From positions 38,029,958 to 38,093,957 of the forward strand of contig NC_051075.1 in the NCBI RefSeq assembly GCF_004664715.2: a DNA stretch of 64,000 bases. The letters run 5' to 3'. Source of the DNA: Peromyscus leucopus. Its lineage: Eukaryota > Chordata > Mammalia > Rodentia > Cricetidae. A model generated the notes under the pieces. The model ran no database searches. It saw only the letters and a list, made by a program, of their open reading frames with translations, and was not told the DNA's origin. Positions 32,001 through 43,900 of the stretch are shown in pieces; the first letter of the stretch is position 1, and each line of letters opens with the position of its first letter. The translations under genes and the position numbers were made by a program.

Positions 32001-35000
32001 ATGTCACCGAGCAGACAGGTACTGGAAGCCTGGCTGGCTCTGTGTCTTCGCTAAGGCTGTTGATCGTATTTTCACACACGGTTAATAGTACATGTCAGCT
32101 GCTGTTAGGATTGCCTGTCAGTATTCACAGTGTGATAACATTTCCCATTTTTAGCAACATCAAAAACTACCCGTGTTCTTGAATGACAGGTGCATTTCGG
32201 TTTGAGACCTTAGGGTGGGTTTTCCTTGGCTGGTCACAGCTAGTCAGTCACACTGGGGTATAAATAATTCCTCAGGTACTTAACTATTCACAAATCACCA
32301 GTATTCAGGCCTCACAAACCTTTGAGTTGACTTATATACACTGATGGGTCCTTAAAGTTGCTTTTACAGCTAATTCATATTTTCATTGTTGATTACAAAG
32401 CTCGCTTTTAGATGTTTTCTTGTTCTTAATAGCATTTAAATAATTTAGACTCAATCTTAAGTAAGCAACTGTCCCTAACAAAACTCTGTTGTGTGTTCTT
32501 TGTCACTTTTAGGACTGAGTGGACGCTTTATCATAACTGCTCTTCCTTCTATTTATCAGTAAGTATTTGGAGGTCTCAGTCATGGAGAGGATGCCTTATA
32601 GTGTAAGAGAGCAGTAGGCCTCTGACTTGGATTATGATTGAAGAGCTGAGGTAATCTCATTATATTCAGCAAGGACTTTAGAGAGCTCAGTTTGGTTTTA
32701 AGAGTACCCTAAGTCTTGTAGATAGACAGTAAATAACTGATCAATAAAACAATCCCTGTTCTCGGAGATTTGTAATTGCTTTAGAAAGTGATATTCTTTT
32801 GAAATGGTGGGGTCCTCTTCAATATAGTCAGTAACCATGAGCCCACAGTCATAACCAGTCCTGTAGGAAGGCTGTAGGAAGCTGGGTGATAGAGAGAAGC
32901 CACATTGGCCAGAGCAGTTTCTTGAGAACGTGAGGATTAAATGAAAACCTGGGAGTCGAATTTTCAAGAATTCAGAGTGAGTGTTCTTTTCTGAGTAATC
33001 TCAGGCAGGAGGAAGACATCTATTAAAACAGCTGAGGAAGCGCTGTTGTACAGCCGGGGGATCGCTGAGTGGTGGTATGAGTCAGAATGGCTGGTTTCTG
33101 CCAGCTTTATTTCCCAAACTAAGCTGGAGGGAGGCAGTCTCCAGTCTGTTTATGTGACCTGTACCTCAGGATAACTAGCCGGTAGCTGAGTACCAGGAAG
33201 CACTTCTTTCCTACTTAAAGTTACAGTAACAAACTAAATCATCCTTTTTTTTAAACTTAAAGAAAACCCTCATCCCTACTTTGTATATAAAAATCAACAA
33301 GATTGACAAACTATTAGCCAAATTAACTAAAAGACAGAAGATTAATAAATTAATAAAAATTAGAGATGAAAGGTGTCTTTACCTTGATGTAAGGTGGGAC
33401 ACTGTTGACACCTAAAGATGCAGGAGCTGAGGGAATTGGCATTTGTTACAGAATGCTAGACACTGAGAATGTGAGGGTGGGTAGAGGAAAGAGTGCACAT
33501 GTGACCTATCACAACTGCTGTACCAGATGCCTCCAGCAGTGTCACGTAGAATGACTGAGGTGATTCAATTAGGACTCAGAGAACTAGAGAGAAACTCAGA
33601 ATTGTAACTTAAAGGTTAAAAAAACTTGATACTGTATATCAAGCACTGTGCTAGTAACTTCCTGTAGGAATTCCTTTAACACATGTATTAAAGGGGATTT
33701 TCTACTTGTAGTGTTTCATGATTTTGTTATTTGAAAGAATAAAATCTTTTTTTTTTTTTTTAGAACACAGTGATGTTCTTTTTTTTTAAGATTTATTTAT
33801 TTGTTATGTGTATAGTGTTCTGTCTGCATGTATGCCTGCAGGCCAGAAGAGGGCACCAGATCTCATTACATATGGTTGTGAGCCACCATGTGGCTGCTGG
33901 GAACTGAACTCGGGATCTCTGGAAGAGCATTCAGTGCTCTTAACCTCAGAGCCATCTCTCCAACCCAAAAGAATAAAATCTTAAAGCTTATGGTTTTATA
34001 TGTTTGGGGCTCTGATGCCATCAGTATGTAGTGATGTTTTGCTGGTGGTTTTGAAGGTTAGGATTGATGGTAAAGCATGGTTAGTTCTCGCTGCAGCTAA
34101 TATCTAGTTCTGCTCTTTAGTTGTAAAGATGGCGAGTTTAGGCGTTATCTGGGCCCGAGGACTAAGAAGGACTTCATAAACTTCATCAGTGAGAAGGAAT
34201 GGAAGAGTGTGGAGCCTGTGTCCTCATGGTTTGGTCCAAGTTCTGTTCTGTGAGTATGAGGACTTTCTTACTTCAGAATTAATTGCAGATAATTGTATTT
34301 TATGTGAGTAAATCATGCATACTGTTTCTTGGGTTCTTATGATTTATTTATTTATTTATTTTTATTTTTTTTGTCTTTTTTATTTTTTTTATTTATTTTT
34401 TCTTAAGATTTATTTATTCAGATATATGTTTGCTATGACCTTTAAAGCAGATACCTTTATTCTTGTGATCTGGGATTAGGGTTTACATAGGATCACTTCG
34501 AATGCCTTCTTCAGAATTTTTTAACTTTGATTTGGTTATCTCTGTCATTGAGAACCTGATCCTTTAGAAATGGAATAATGGCTAAGACGGTTGCTTGATC
34601 ATAATTTTAATGGGAGTGAGTGCTCAGTCACATGCTTGGTTAACGTGAAGTGACTGGGTGGTTCTCCCTCATAACGTGTGTGAATAGTATGTCTGATCAG
34701 TGAATGATGTGAGTGCATACGGAACTAGAATTTAGATACCTTCGCCATGGCAGTTAGGAAGGGGAATGGCAAGCGTGTTTCCTGCTACACTGGGGAGACG
34801 TGGCAGTGTGGCCTCTGCTGAGGCTGCCGTGGCCCCGTCTGGTGTAACTAAATTTCCCCTTGAACCCCATACTTGCCATCAGAGGTGGGGAGTTGGGATA
34901 CTAACTGTAAGAACACAATGCTGCTGTGGATTCTGGGGACAGGGGGAGAAACCAGCCCTTGTGCTGTTTGGAAGTACAAGCGCACTCTTCCCTTTATTAC

Positions 35001-38000
35001 CTCTGGTCATCCTTTAGCCCTCAGAACCCGCCCACTGGGCAACCATGCTCAGGCTGGTCACAGAACCTGGAAGTACTGGTGCAGATTACTTAGTGCAGCC
35101 TGCAGGGAGGCTTTATGCTTCAGTTCCACTTTTGTTTTTGACATGGGCTTGCTGTGTATCCCAGGCTGGCCTCCAACTTGATTCTCCTGCCCCGGCCTCC
35201 CAGGTGCCGAGACTGCAAATGTAAACCACCATACCTGCTTGGCCTTTGAAACAACACAAGCAGCAGCAGCAGGAGAGTGCTTCTCTGTGTTGAACTTCAG
35301 AAGCAGCTCGAGGATCTCAGGAGTCCCTCCTCACTCTAGCAGAGGAACCTGCTTGCTTTTAGTTTCTCTGAATCGTCAATGCAGCAGGCTACCCCATTTT
35401 ATTGGTAGAATGAACAGGGAGGCACTCCCAGTTCAGCAGGGCTACTCATCTCAGAAGTTTGGCATTGGGCTAGACGGAGCTAACCATAGGCTTTCGTGTG
35501 AAGAAGCCCTCCACAGCACCTGTACTTGTAGGAAACTAGCTGTCGACTCAACAAACACTTTATTTTAAATCTTAGTTTAAAACCAAACAAAAACCCCACT
35601 CACCCAAACCACCTGCATCTAACACTGTGCAAGTAGTTGTTTTTACTTTACATGATGGCTTAGTGTGTATTTCTTACATTGTTATTTATGTCTCATTAAA
35701 GACTCTTGATTGACTATACCAGCAAGGAAGTCCGTCCTTTTAGGGACTTGAGTAGGAGATGCGGTGGACAGACATAGGAAGCTGCGTCTGCTCACCTTTT
35801 CACCCCCTGTCTTGTAGGATGACCACCATGTCGGCGCTCTTTCAGCTCTCTGTGTTCATCAGGGTATGGATTACACTTTTTCTGTCTCACCCATTTCTAA
35901 CACTTGTTTTTAGTGAGCAGGATTTTAGCCGACTCCTCTCTATTGCAGACTAGCCACAGCTACCTTGTTCACGACCTTGGCTTTCCTGCGTGGATCTCAT
36001 ACTTGGTCTTTGCCTTTGCCACCGTGCTTTCAGGACTGATGTTGGGACTTGTAAGTACTCCGTTTTTAGAGTGCTAAGAAAGTCCTTGAAAACAGGACGG
36101 TATTGTTAATATTAGTTGTATTGCATGTCGTACATTTAGGTTTCTGCTTATTTTGCAGTTTTTGATATTTGTGGCAGATTGCTTTTGCCCTTCCAAAAGG
36201 CGCAAACCACAGCAGCAGCAGCCTACAAGTAAGTGTGTGTGTGCACGTGCATGTGTGGTCCCGGGGCTTGACTCTTAAGGCTGCATGCATGCTAGGCAGG
36301 CACATTGAGCTGCAGCCACTACACAACCAAACATGCAGCGTTTTTCATTTCTGTAAATACAGTCTCAGGCTGATCTGAGTCTAGCTTATTAAATGTGGAG
36401 TGATGATCCTTGCCTGCTATGGCAAAAAGGGAAAGTGAGAGATACATATTTCATGTAGAATGATAGCTCTGGATCTGGGAACATTGTCATAATCCAGAGA
36501 ATGTTAACTATTTCATGGAACTTGTAGTTACTTCATACCAGTGGCCTCATCACTTTATTGGAAACTTTTACTATACCCATGGATCCATTTTTTAAAAAGT
36601 TAAATATTTCCCACTTTTGACACCATTCATTAGGATGGTGGCCATATTAGAAGATTTCTTTGTATCTAACTAATTGTCTTTTTTTTTTTTTCTGGTACAA
36701 TAGTAGGGAAGTTGATTAGTGTTAGTTGGGATTGATGGTAGCCTATGCTACAGAATTAGTTTATATAATTAGAAACATTTTTTGCTTCCTACTAATGTAA
36801 TTTCCTGCCTCCACTTTTAATCTTGGAAAATCCGAGTTGTTCGGTTCACTTGACTTGGTGTGCACTAAATTCTTTCCAGTTTTAGTGTAAGGCGAACATA
36901 GAAGGCCATGGCTTCAGTCCTAGAATTGAGGAAATTCTGCTGCATCCCACTGTATACAGCTGGCTTCTTAACACTTGCTCTATTTTAGAAACATAATTTT
37001 GCTTGTGATGGACTAATTTTTATATCTACAAAGTCGAATAATGCTGAATGGTCAGCAGGATGGTACTTTTTGCCAGTAGTACTGTCCCCATCAGATGTAA
37101 CACCCAAAAAATGTCTCCAGCTGTTCTTTGAGGGGACCGAATCATTCTAGGTAGGAGACTGATGTTGTAAACTGTAGTGCACACTGAAATCCCATGGTTA
37201 TGACATAGGACAAGATGTAGTGCTGAGCATAAAGAGGTATGCCAGGTTGCCAGCACTGAGTTTCTTCTTCCCAGTTTGGTGTTTGTTAACCCTCCCTGTG
37301 ATGGTGAGTTGTCTAGGATTAGAGCAGTCTAGGGTCCCTGGATACAGTGACCTTTGGCCCAGCCCTAGCTTCTGTATGTGTCTCTATAACACAGTGTACT
37401 TTGAACTCAATTAGCGTCTACCCTCTAAAAGTAGAAAAGAGAGACATGGGTGTGTGAGATTTCTGCATTTTGTTGTTTGTAATTATACCTCAGTAAATTA
37501 CACAGGGGAGGGTGGGAAAGAGTCACAGTTTCGAGAAAATCTCTCTGGAGCTGAAACAGGATAATGCTGAAGTTTTGGCATACTTACAGACTGAAAAATT
37601 AACATAAGTTGTTACAGAATGGTTCTGTCTTAATGCAGTATATTTTACAGTTTTTATGTTCATTGCATTGACATTGATTCATTAATTTTGGGTTAGTTTA
37701 TGAACACATAGATAATTAGAATTAATTTGTAAATGAATCTTTTTATTATAACTGCTTTATTCTTTTTGGAAATCCTTGTATCTTGATTTTACTCTAAAGC
37801 AAATTTAGTACATTAACAAAAGTACATTTCTGATCTTTAAGAAAAACCATCACCGGAAGTTTCTCAACCTCTGAAGAAAGTGGAGGAGGAACGAGAGGCT
37901 AATGAAGTTGCTTCAGAAGAGGGAACAGAAAATAAAGAGGGAGCGAGCCAAGACTCTCTGGAGAGTAGCATAAGACAGCGCTGTGTGGGCCCGCCACCGG

Positions 38001-38017
38001 CCACAGATAAATCCTAA
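28928..38017 (+). CDS. TMX1: Thioredoxin-related transmembrane protein 1 (8 coding exons)
   Basis: ER-membrane protein disulfide isomerase. Spliced CDS: 28928-29079, 31903-32018, 32513-32558, 34121-34249, 35818-35863, 35949-36050, 36159-36228, 37842-38017. Every junction is GT-AG; the total of 837 nt encodes 278 residues plus TAA, against about 280 for human TMX1. In order: signal peptide (residues 1-26, ending AHG), luminal thioredoxin domain with W-C56-P-A-C59 active site and a conserved cis-Pro at 101, membrane span about 179-203, then C205-F-C207, the known palmitoylation pair for TMX1, which favours mitochondria-associated ER. Next come a K/R-rich stop-transfer motif, an acidic tail and an RQR retrieval motif near the C-terminus. 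The start was chosen for its good Kozak context (GAC-ATG-G) and the signal peptide. No frameshift or premature stop, so the gene appears intact. Confidence 0.97.
29080..31902 (+). other. TMX1 intron 1 (2823 bp)
   Basis: Begins gtaagtgcgc and ends tcttgtag. It holds a C-run near 29130, an AAAG run near 30247, a (TTTA)n patch at 31568-31590 and a B1-like antisense fragment at its 3' end. No exon of another gene seen. Confidence 0.9.
31700..31793 (-). mobile_element. B1-like fragment, antisense, in intron 1
   Basis: 'gggcttgaactcatcataat' followed by 'ctgcctcagctgcccaagtt' and 'gggattacaggtatgagcca' is the antisense left half of a 7SL-type SINE, well diverged. Confidence 0.65.
31903..32018 (+). 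CDS. TMX1: TMX1 coding exon 2 (CPAC active site)
   Basis: 116 nt. It completes F51 and reads Y-A-P-W-C-P-A-C-Q, the redox site with the P-A inner pair typical of TMX1, then on to V-T-E-Q-T-G. Acceptor ttgtag, donor gtactg. Confidence 0.97.
32513..32558 (+). CDS. TMX1: TMX1 coding exon 3
   Basis: 46 nt, reading [14 protein letters not shown] and part of H105, including the cis-proline loop that faces the active site. Acceptor ttttag, donor gtaagt. Confidence 0.95.
32559..34120 (+). other. TMX1 intron 3 (1562 bp)
   Basis: It holds a B2 SINE near its 3' end. The minus-strand frame at 32698-32967 (89 codons) has no recognised domain and lies in intronic DNA of unknown origin. Confidence 0.85.
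33749..33967 (-). mobile_element. B2 SINE with perfect target-site duplication
   Basis: Minus-strand B2 in TMX1 intron 3 with 'gccagaagagggcaccagat' (33842) and 'gagccatctctccaaccc'. A perfect 15-bp duplication, aaagaataaaatctt, is at 33734-33748 and 33968-33982. The extra T-run plus spacer at its tail side (33749-33788) is unusual. The insertion is recent and antisense to TMX1. Confidence 0.94.
34121..34249 (+). CDS. TMX1: TMX1 coding exon 4
   Basis: 129 nt, finishing the thioredoxin domain (C106-K-D-G-E-F-R-R-Y through W-F-G-P-S-S-V). Acceptor ctttag, donor gtgagt. Confidence 0.96.
34250..35817 (+). other. TMX1 intron 4 (1568 bp)
   Basis: T-rich near 34340-34410. It carries an antisense B1 at 35125-35243. 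Frames of about 100 codons here overlap on shifted phases and are not exons. Confidence 0.85.
35125..35243 (-). mobile_element. B1 SINE, antisense, diverged
   Basis: 'gacatgggcttgctgtgtat', 'cccaggctggcctccaactt' and 'cctcccaggtgccgagactg' follow the antisense B1 layout with many changes. Confidence 0.75.
35818..35863 (+). CDS. TMX1: TMX1 coding exon 5
   Basis: 46 nt, linking the thioredoxin domain to the membrane span ([15 protein letters not shown]). Ends in phase 0 at R163. Acceptor cttgtag, donor gtatgg, followed by an 85-bp intron. Confidence 0.94.
35949..36050 (+). CDS. TMX1: TMX1 coding exon 6 (membrane span)
   Basis: 102 nt encoding residues 164-197, including most of the hydrophobic segment [17 protein letters not shown]. 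Acceptor tattgcag, donor gtaagt; phase 0 at both ends. The next intron is only 108 bp. Confidence 0.95.
36159..36228 (+). CDS. TMX1: TMX1 coding exon 7 (juxtamembrane)
   Basis: 70 nt: end of the membrane span, D-C205-F-C207-P-S-K-R-R-K and then four CAG codons (QQQQ). The C-x-C pair is where human TMX1 is palmitoylated. Acceptor tttgcag, donor gtaagt. Confidence 0.95.
36229..37841 (+). other. TMX1 intron 7 (1613 bp)
   Basis: Starts with a (GT)n patch. An ID/B4-like antisense remnant lies around 36255-36325 ('gcatgctaggcaggcac'). No further exon seen. Confidence 0.85.
37842..38017 (+). CDS. TMX1: TMX1 coding exon 8 (acidic cytosolic tail, stop)
   Basis: 176 nt: [10 protein letters not shown], an acidic Glu/Ser-rich stretch, S-I-R-Q-R-C and the terminal A-T-D-K-S then TAA at 38015-38017. 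The RQR is an Arg-based ER retrieval signal. Acceptor ctttaag is weak in pyrimidines only at its last positions. Confidence 0.96.
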
Positions 38018-39500
38018 TTTTTACAGATGTCTTAATATTATGGTTTTAACCAAACAGAAAATTGCTACCATTTCTCTGTTTTCAAGTGAACTGTGACTTG
38101 CTTGTATATATAGTCTAGGTTGTCATTAGGTTGGACAGTCCATTCAGAAAATAAAGCAGTTAGGCATAACAGTTTGAAATATGATTTAAGAATATTATGA
38201 TGTTTTAAAGTTGTTTAATTTCAGAAGATCCTGGTGCCAAGCAGTAAGATTTGTGTTTATATTTAATGATATGTTTCGTGTGAGAATCAAAACTGCCTTT
38301 CCCAAGATTTGCATTACTGGGGTATTTAAGACAATTACTTTAGAAGGATTTCTCATTTCACATCATTTTTCTCAGTTTCACTGTGTGAAAAAAGGAACAT
38401 ATTTCCCATAACTGGGAACGTTGCCCATTGTTTCAAGATGTCTACTTCATTGATAACGCTGCGCTTAGGTAGAGTCCAAAATTTCCTCATAGATTTTGGA
38501 TTATACAGCTAACAGAACTACCTTACTTTATAGCTTTCATTTCTACACATACATATATTTAGGATATGCTGCTGATTAAAGAAGTCTTTATAAGTCTGTG
38601 ATATTGTATTAATTCTTAAGGTTGATGGCCTGTTTTGGTCTCTTGTTCACTATATGATTTTTATTTGCCATGGGTTACATTTTTAAGTCAGATAAAATTA
38701 ACAGTATCACTGTTGTCTTTCTGTGGGTAAACAGTATTTTCCTATTGTTTTAAGTTGAAGTTTACTGAGAGAACATCAAATTGAACTGTTTACTTGAAAA
38801 TGTACAAATTTGGCTATACATTCCAGATTTTAAATTATTATAGTTAAGTGGTCTTGGAAGTTTTTTTGCTTTTCTCTTTTTAATGTGAAGGTGAAATTTT
38901 CTGATTTTTAAAATTTGATGTGGAAAAGCTTTGGTATTTTATATTTTGGAAATTCAGAGCTTAATTTGGTGTAAAATGAAGTCTGCATTCTACTTGATAA
39001 ACATCTACTACTATGTGTTTTTCCCATATCTGTCTTCTACAGGTTCTTGATGGATTTTATAGTCAGTATATTGTTTTGTGTTTGAAAATTGTAACATTGT
39101 TACATTTGAAGACAAATTTTGTATTGTACTGTTCTTGTCTGCTAGTACTGTGCATCTCACAAATGGGAATCAGCAAGATGGACTACATCCATTTTCATCT
39201 CACAGCAGGGAAGGGGATTATGAGGGACGCTCTTGATGTTGGGAAGGGGAAAGCAGACCAGGTTCTCGGAATGAGTCATCCAGCCTTTGTGGAAAGGTGG
39301 TTCTGTGACGCCCCCTCCCCCACGTTCTCTGTGAGCTCCTTAGACTTGCTGTGTTGTGTTGTGATGTGCAACAGCTTCCTTCTAGGCCTCTCCTTTATGA
39401 TATTAAATGTTCTGCTGTCAGAGTTGGGATATGTAGTTTGTGGTGGCTTAGAGAAACATTCTAAGCATAAAATAAATGTTTCTAAGCACTTCAATAATGT
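38018..39500 (+). other. TMX1: TMX1 3' UTR (approximate end)
   Basis: Candidate signals are AATAAA at 38150-38155 (short 3' UTR, ~150 nt) and ATTAAA at 39402-39407 followed by AATAAA at 39471-39476 (long form, ~1.5 kb). The AT-rich, SINE-free sequence between them fits a 3' UTR. The 196-codon frame at 39013-39603 lies in this region and runs into a B4 SINE, so I do not call it a gene. Confidence 0.65.
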
Positions 39501-39524
39501 TGGAGAAAAGTATGTTTTTATTGG

Positions 39525-39695
39525 TTTCTTTTCTGACTCCTGTGACCCAGGCTGGCCCAGAGTGACAGAAGGAATGATTGATCCTCTTGCCCCTAGTGGC
39601 TGAGTAGTAGGATTAAGGAGTGCACTGGCTCCAGTGCCCTCCTGCATGCTAGCCGAGCACTCCACCCCTGAGCTCAGCCTCTAGCCCAGCAGGGA
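39525..39695 (-). mobile_element. B4-type SINE, antisense
   Basis: A B1-like antisense half ('gacccaggctggcccagagt') is joined to an ID-like antisense half ('gcatgctagccgagcactcc', 'cctgagctcagcctctagcc'), the arrangement that defines B4. Confidence 0.75.
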
Positions 39696-40666
39696 TGTTA
39701 GGCCCATGTTGGAGAAGTATGCCTGATCACTTGCCCCTCAACAGTGCTTCAGGTTGTGGAGAGACATGTCCCTCCATGTGGACCTACATGTAGATCACTT
39801 TAGGACAATAATACTCCATAATCAAACATTGTTTTTAGTGTGTCTGTTGTATCTGATGTTGTCAGGTTTTTAATTAGAAAAATGCTTTATTATATAGAAA
39901 ATTAAAAGTATCCTGAATTAAAATATTGGTGTTCTCATAAGCATATTTCATGATTCTCTAAGATGGTCACAGTAAACATCTGCAGAATTTTCACTTAATA
40001 CCACCAGTGTACAGAACTACAAAGGTTAATCTACAAATGATTCTAGAATGAATATTGTGGTGCAGGTAATGTGCTAGAGAATTCTGGCCCATCTCCATCT
40101 GTGCCTCTTCACCAAAATGCTATAAAATTGGTCTTTACCGGATCGTGCAGTGTTCAGCCATATACGGTTTAATGACCGCTCAGCAAGACTGGAAAAAGGA
40201 TGGACAGGTTTATCCAACAGCTGCCTCCCTGAGCACAGCCTGCCTGGTGGCGCTTTGCTGAGATTTTTCTTATATCCGTGTGGTCCTTGTAACTACCATG
40301 TACCACAAGCGATCAAGGCAGGATCTTCGATGTGAGTTTGGGGTCGTCGTACTGAAGCAGATTATCCTGTTTAAGTCGGGCCCTAATGTCAAGTGCTCAC
40401 CTGTGCCTTTCGGGTCTCCGGAGACACGGAGAGTAGCCGGGGACGCACTTGGAACCCAACATGTTGGCTCCCTCAACACATCTGCCTGAAAGAGTGTTCT
40501 TAACCACTGCACAATCTCTGCAGCCCCGAGACTGCATAATTTTGAGGTAAAGTTTTTAGTTGAACATCCTTCTAAATATAAATAGTTGTGTCTGGCAGGT
40601 TTTGTATTTATTTTGAAACTTAACATTCCTAGAATTCCAATGCCATAAGAATGAAAATACCTCTTT
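39696..40666. other. Gene-free spacer with a SINE remnant
   Basis: A B2-like antisense head remnant lies at about 40483-40527 ('gttcttaaccactgcacaat', 'ctctgcagcccc'). The preceding 150 bp is CpG-containing and unclassified. Confidence 0.35.
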
Positions 40667-40720
40667 AACGCACACATGCACACACACACACACTCAGACA
40701 TATAGGCACATATACACACA
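40667..40720. repeat. Imperfect (CA)n microsatellite
   Basis: CA-rich run with several interruptions. Confidence 0.8.
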
Positions 40721-40891
40721 GTCCTTAGTTCCTGAACCTTTGTAATTTCCTCAGTGACAAGGATTGCAGCAGCATCTTTTGTTAAAATATTTGGTCTTTT
40801 CCTACTTTATGATACAAGAACTTCTAGGCCCTTTGAATCACTGGAAGTGAGTGGTGAGGTTGTGTTTTAATATAGGTGAAGGCTGAGGACA

Positions 40892-40931
<40 letters not shown>
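40892..40931. repeat. (CA)n microsatellite
   Basis: Uninterrupted CA run of about 20 units. Confidence 0.95.
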
Positions 40932-40934
<3 letters not shown>

Positions 40935-40935
<1 letters not shown>

Positions 40936-43900
40936 CTCAGCTAATAACCCACTACCCACCACAAGCTGAAAGATAGTGATGCAGAGGTAAATTAGGAAAC
41001 GAGATGTGGTTACATTTGGAGCCAGATGCAAGGGGCAGAAAATGGTACCTTGCAGGTGAGTGCCAGCGATAAACCGTGATGCCTGTGGAGGATCTGAGAT
41101 GCTGAGACAGGGTGAGTTCAGACATTTGAGATGAGGAAGCAGCACTGTCAACTGTGTGCCTCCTCTCAAGGATGCAGTGACCTCAGACGAGATGGAGGGC
41201 TGCCACAAGATGCATGGAAGTGATTCCCATGGAGGGGTCTCTGTGAAACACTTGCAGCTACTTCCCCAAATCTGTGTGTTTCCAAGGACACTTGACACAG
41301 TTTGGGAGAGAATAAGGATGGACCAAGCCTGGAGATAACAGGCCAGGATGCCCTTTGTGATTCTCAGAATGAAGTGAGGAGAGGCCTCTGAACTCACAGT
41401 TACATCTCTGCTGCGGTAACATCAGTTTCTTGCCTGAGGGCAACACAGAGTCCACCAAGGAGGGCTGGGATTTGAAGCAGGCCCAAGTGTCTGGGTAAGT
41501 TTGGGCTGTTTTCTGGGATGGATGCTACCTGAAATTCATCGTGTGAGTGACTCAGTCAGTGTGGGGCACTTCATTGAGGCCTTCAATGGGGAGAATGTAA
41601 CGCAGTGAGGTCATTGAAATGTTCCTGCCTGAGGACAGCTTATCCTAAGAACTAGAAAGATCAGGGGTCAGACATCTTATAGCAGTGGGGCTGGTCCCTC
41701 AAGACCACGGGGAGAGACACCCTTCATCTCACCAGAGAGAGAGAGAGGCCTTGGGATGAAGCTCCACAGGTGTCTCTAGACCAGGACTCAGCATCCAGCA
41801 AAGGTAATGGAGAAGGATCCATTCCTGTTTGAATGGCCACATTAGACCAGCACCCACGGCTTCTCCAGGGAAGGTAGGAAAGTCCCTGAGGTAGCAATGT
41901 TTTCATTTGTACTCAGCTGTCACAATATGGAAGCAAACATCAAGGTCACCGTCAGAGGAAACACCGTGAGAGCACCCTGCCCTCTAATTCTGTAATTACG
42001 GACATTTGCACTTTGTACGTGTGCTCGTGTGTGTGCTCTGTCTGCAGGTCCATGTCATATGTGGGAAAGTGCTTACAGGGGACGCTGAATGTTGTCACGT
42101 ATCTTCCCTACCAGTATACACATTGTCATATGAGACAGGGTAACTTTATGTTCAGGCTTTGTTCATAAGATGAACTCACCACAGGGAAAGCCTTCCACAG
42201 TGCTGGGACTGAGTCCTCAGCACAGTTTGGGAAAACATGGCTGTTCCTCATGCTACACTCAGGCACAGAGGAATAAGCTGGCAGAGGTGTGTTCAAGTCT
42301 GTTACCTCATATAATAGCTCATTGCCAAGGTGAAGGCTGTGGTGTTGATGTGAGGGAAGTCAGTGTCTGCTGGGGTGGGCCGGGATTCAGAAAGAGTTGC
42401 TTGCAGGTATGCAGTGAGGTTTGGGCTATGTGGTGGGAAAAATACATACAGGATTCCCGGGATGAAGGCCTAATTAACAGTGTGTTATACTGAAAAGTGG
42501 GAGGGTGTAATGTGAGGCTCAATGTGGTCCTTGAGGTGACCTTTAATAGGACCTGTGCTACAGCAGTAGAAAAAGTTGCAGTATCAGTGGGATGTGTGCC
42601 AAGAAATTGCCAAAATTAGGACTCAGGGAGATGACACCCACAACTCATCGGACAGTGAGGCCAAGGGATGGCCACAGCCAGTCTGTAGTACAGATTAGTA
42701 CAGGATGGGATTCTGCTGTTATGCTGTTCTCCGGTAAGTGACATTTCAGAAGTCATTGATTTCCATTGCAGGTCCAGGTAGAGAAATTTTATGACATCCT
42801 GCTTTCTGGGCAATTCTACCTCAAACTGTGTTTAATGTGGTGAAGGAACAGGTTGCAGGACAAATTTATCAATCAGTTTGGTACCCAGAACCCAGCAGAT
42901 GGCACTCTCCAAGTTTCATGATGAGAGACACTTGCTGATAACCAGAGCGTCAGAAATGATAGATCAAGAACTACATTTTGCACATGGGGCTGAATATGCA
43001 CACCTCATCCCCACTGGGTTTGCTCTTCCCAGGGGTAAAGTTCCCTAGAGGAAGAGGAGGCATGGATCTGAGTTTCTTCCCTTAAAATGGTCATAAAAGT
43101 CATCTTCAGATACTTCGTATAAGTACTAGCCCAAAACATACCCATGTGCCTGGACAGCCTTTGAGATTTCCCAGTGAGCCTGACCTCTGTGACCTCACAT
43201 GAAGGTCACTATCATCGTGATATGCCCTATATCTAAGGGCAGCAGAGTCAGAGTAGGCAAGGATTTCAACCCAGGAGAATGTGGGCAGGGATGCATTTCA
43301 GGTAAGTGACACAGAAAATTCTTTAGGTGAAGAAGTGATCTCACATCAGTGTATGTAGTTGGCAGGGGGATTTCTGGAAGGGCATTTTGAAGGCACAATT
43401 CAGTGTCTTAGGGGTTTTTGAAGGATGAGACAGATGCAATCTTCAGAAGAATTTGCAATTCAAGGACCAGAAAGAGATCCTCACAGAGCATGGACATGCA
43501 TGACATTCAGGGACAAGACACCACAACCAAATCAGGGAAAAAGGCCTTGTGAATATTTGCACAGCCTTCAGGGCCTTAGCATCCTCTAGACACACAGAGA
43601 GATACCCTCTATTGTAACTACCTATGATATTCCTTCATGGGAGGGTACCACAGGAAGAAAATGCAGCATGATATCATATTGGGACTCTCTTGTGGGTCTC
43701 TCAACTTAGAAGCATCAATCATTCCATGTGAGTTCTTGGGCACTCCCCACCACAGGACCAGTAGCTGTGCAACAAGAAGGGCTTTCTCAACTCTCTTTGT
43801 TCCCTATATATTTCATCTTTATATTTGTATAATGTAAATTTATATCATCTGGATGGTGGGCTATAGATGTCTATGTCTGCATGTTTCCCTGAGGACAGAT

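Noticed and set aside
32698..32967. 89-codon minus-strand frame in TMX1 intron 3
   Set aside because: No family recognised, no splice partners; probably chance or an old repeat.
39583..39596. CTCF-like 'gcccctagtggc' in the B4 SINE
   Set aside because: It has one G too few for the core (GGGG instead of GGGGG) and is in a diverged SINE.
39013..39603. 196-codon + strand open frame downstream of TMX1
   Set aside because: It lies in the AT-rich TMX1 3' UTR, crosses its poly(A) signals and ends in an antisense B4 SINE. No domain or splice context.
40867..41397. 176-codon minus-strand frame
   Set aside because: It ends in a (CA)n repeat read as Val-Cys repeats and shows no recognisable domain.
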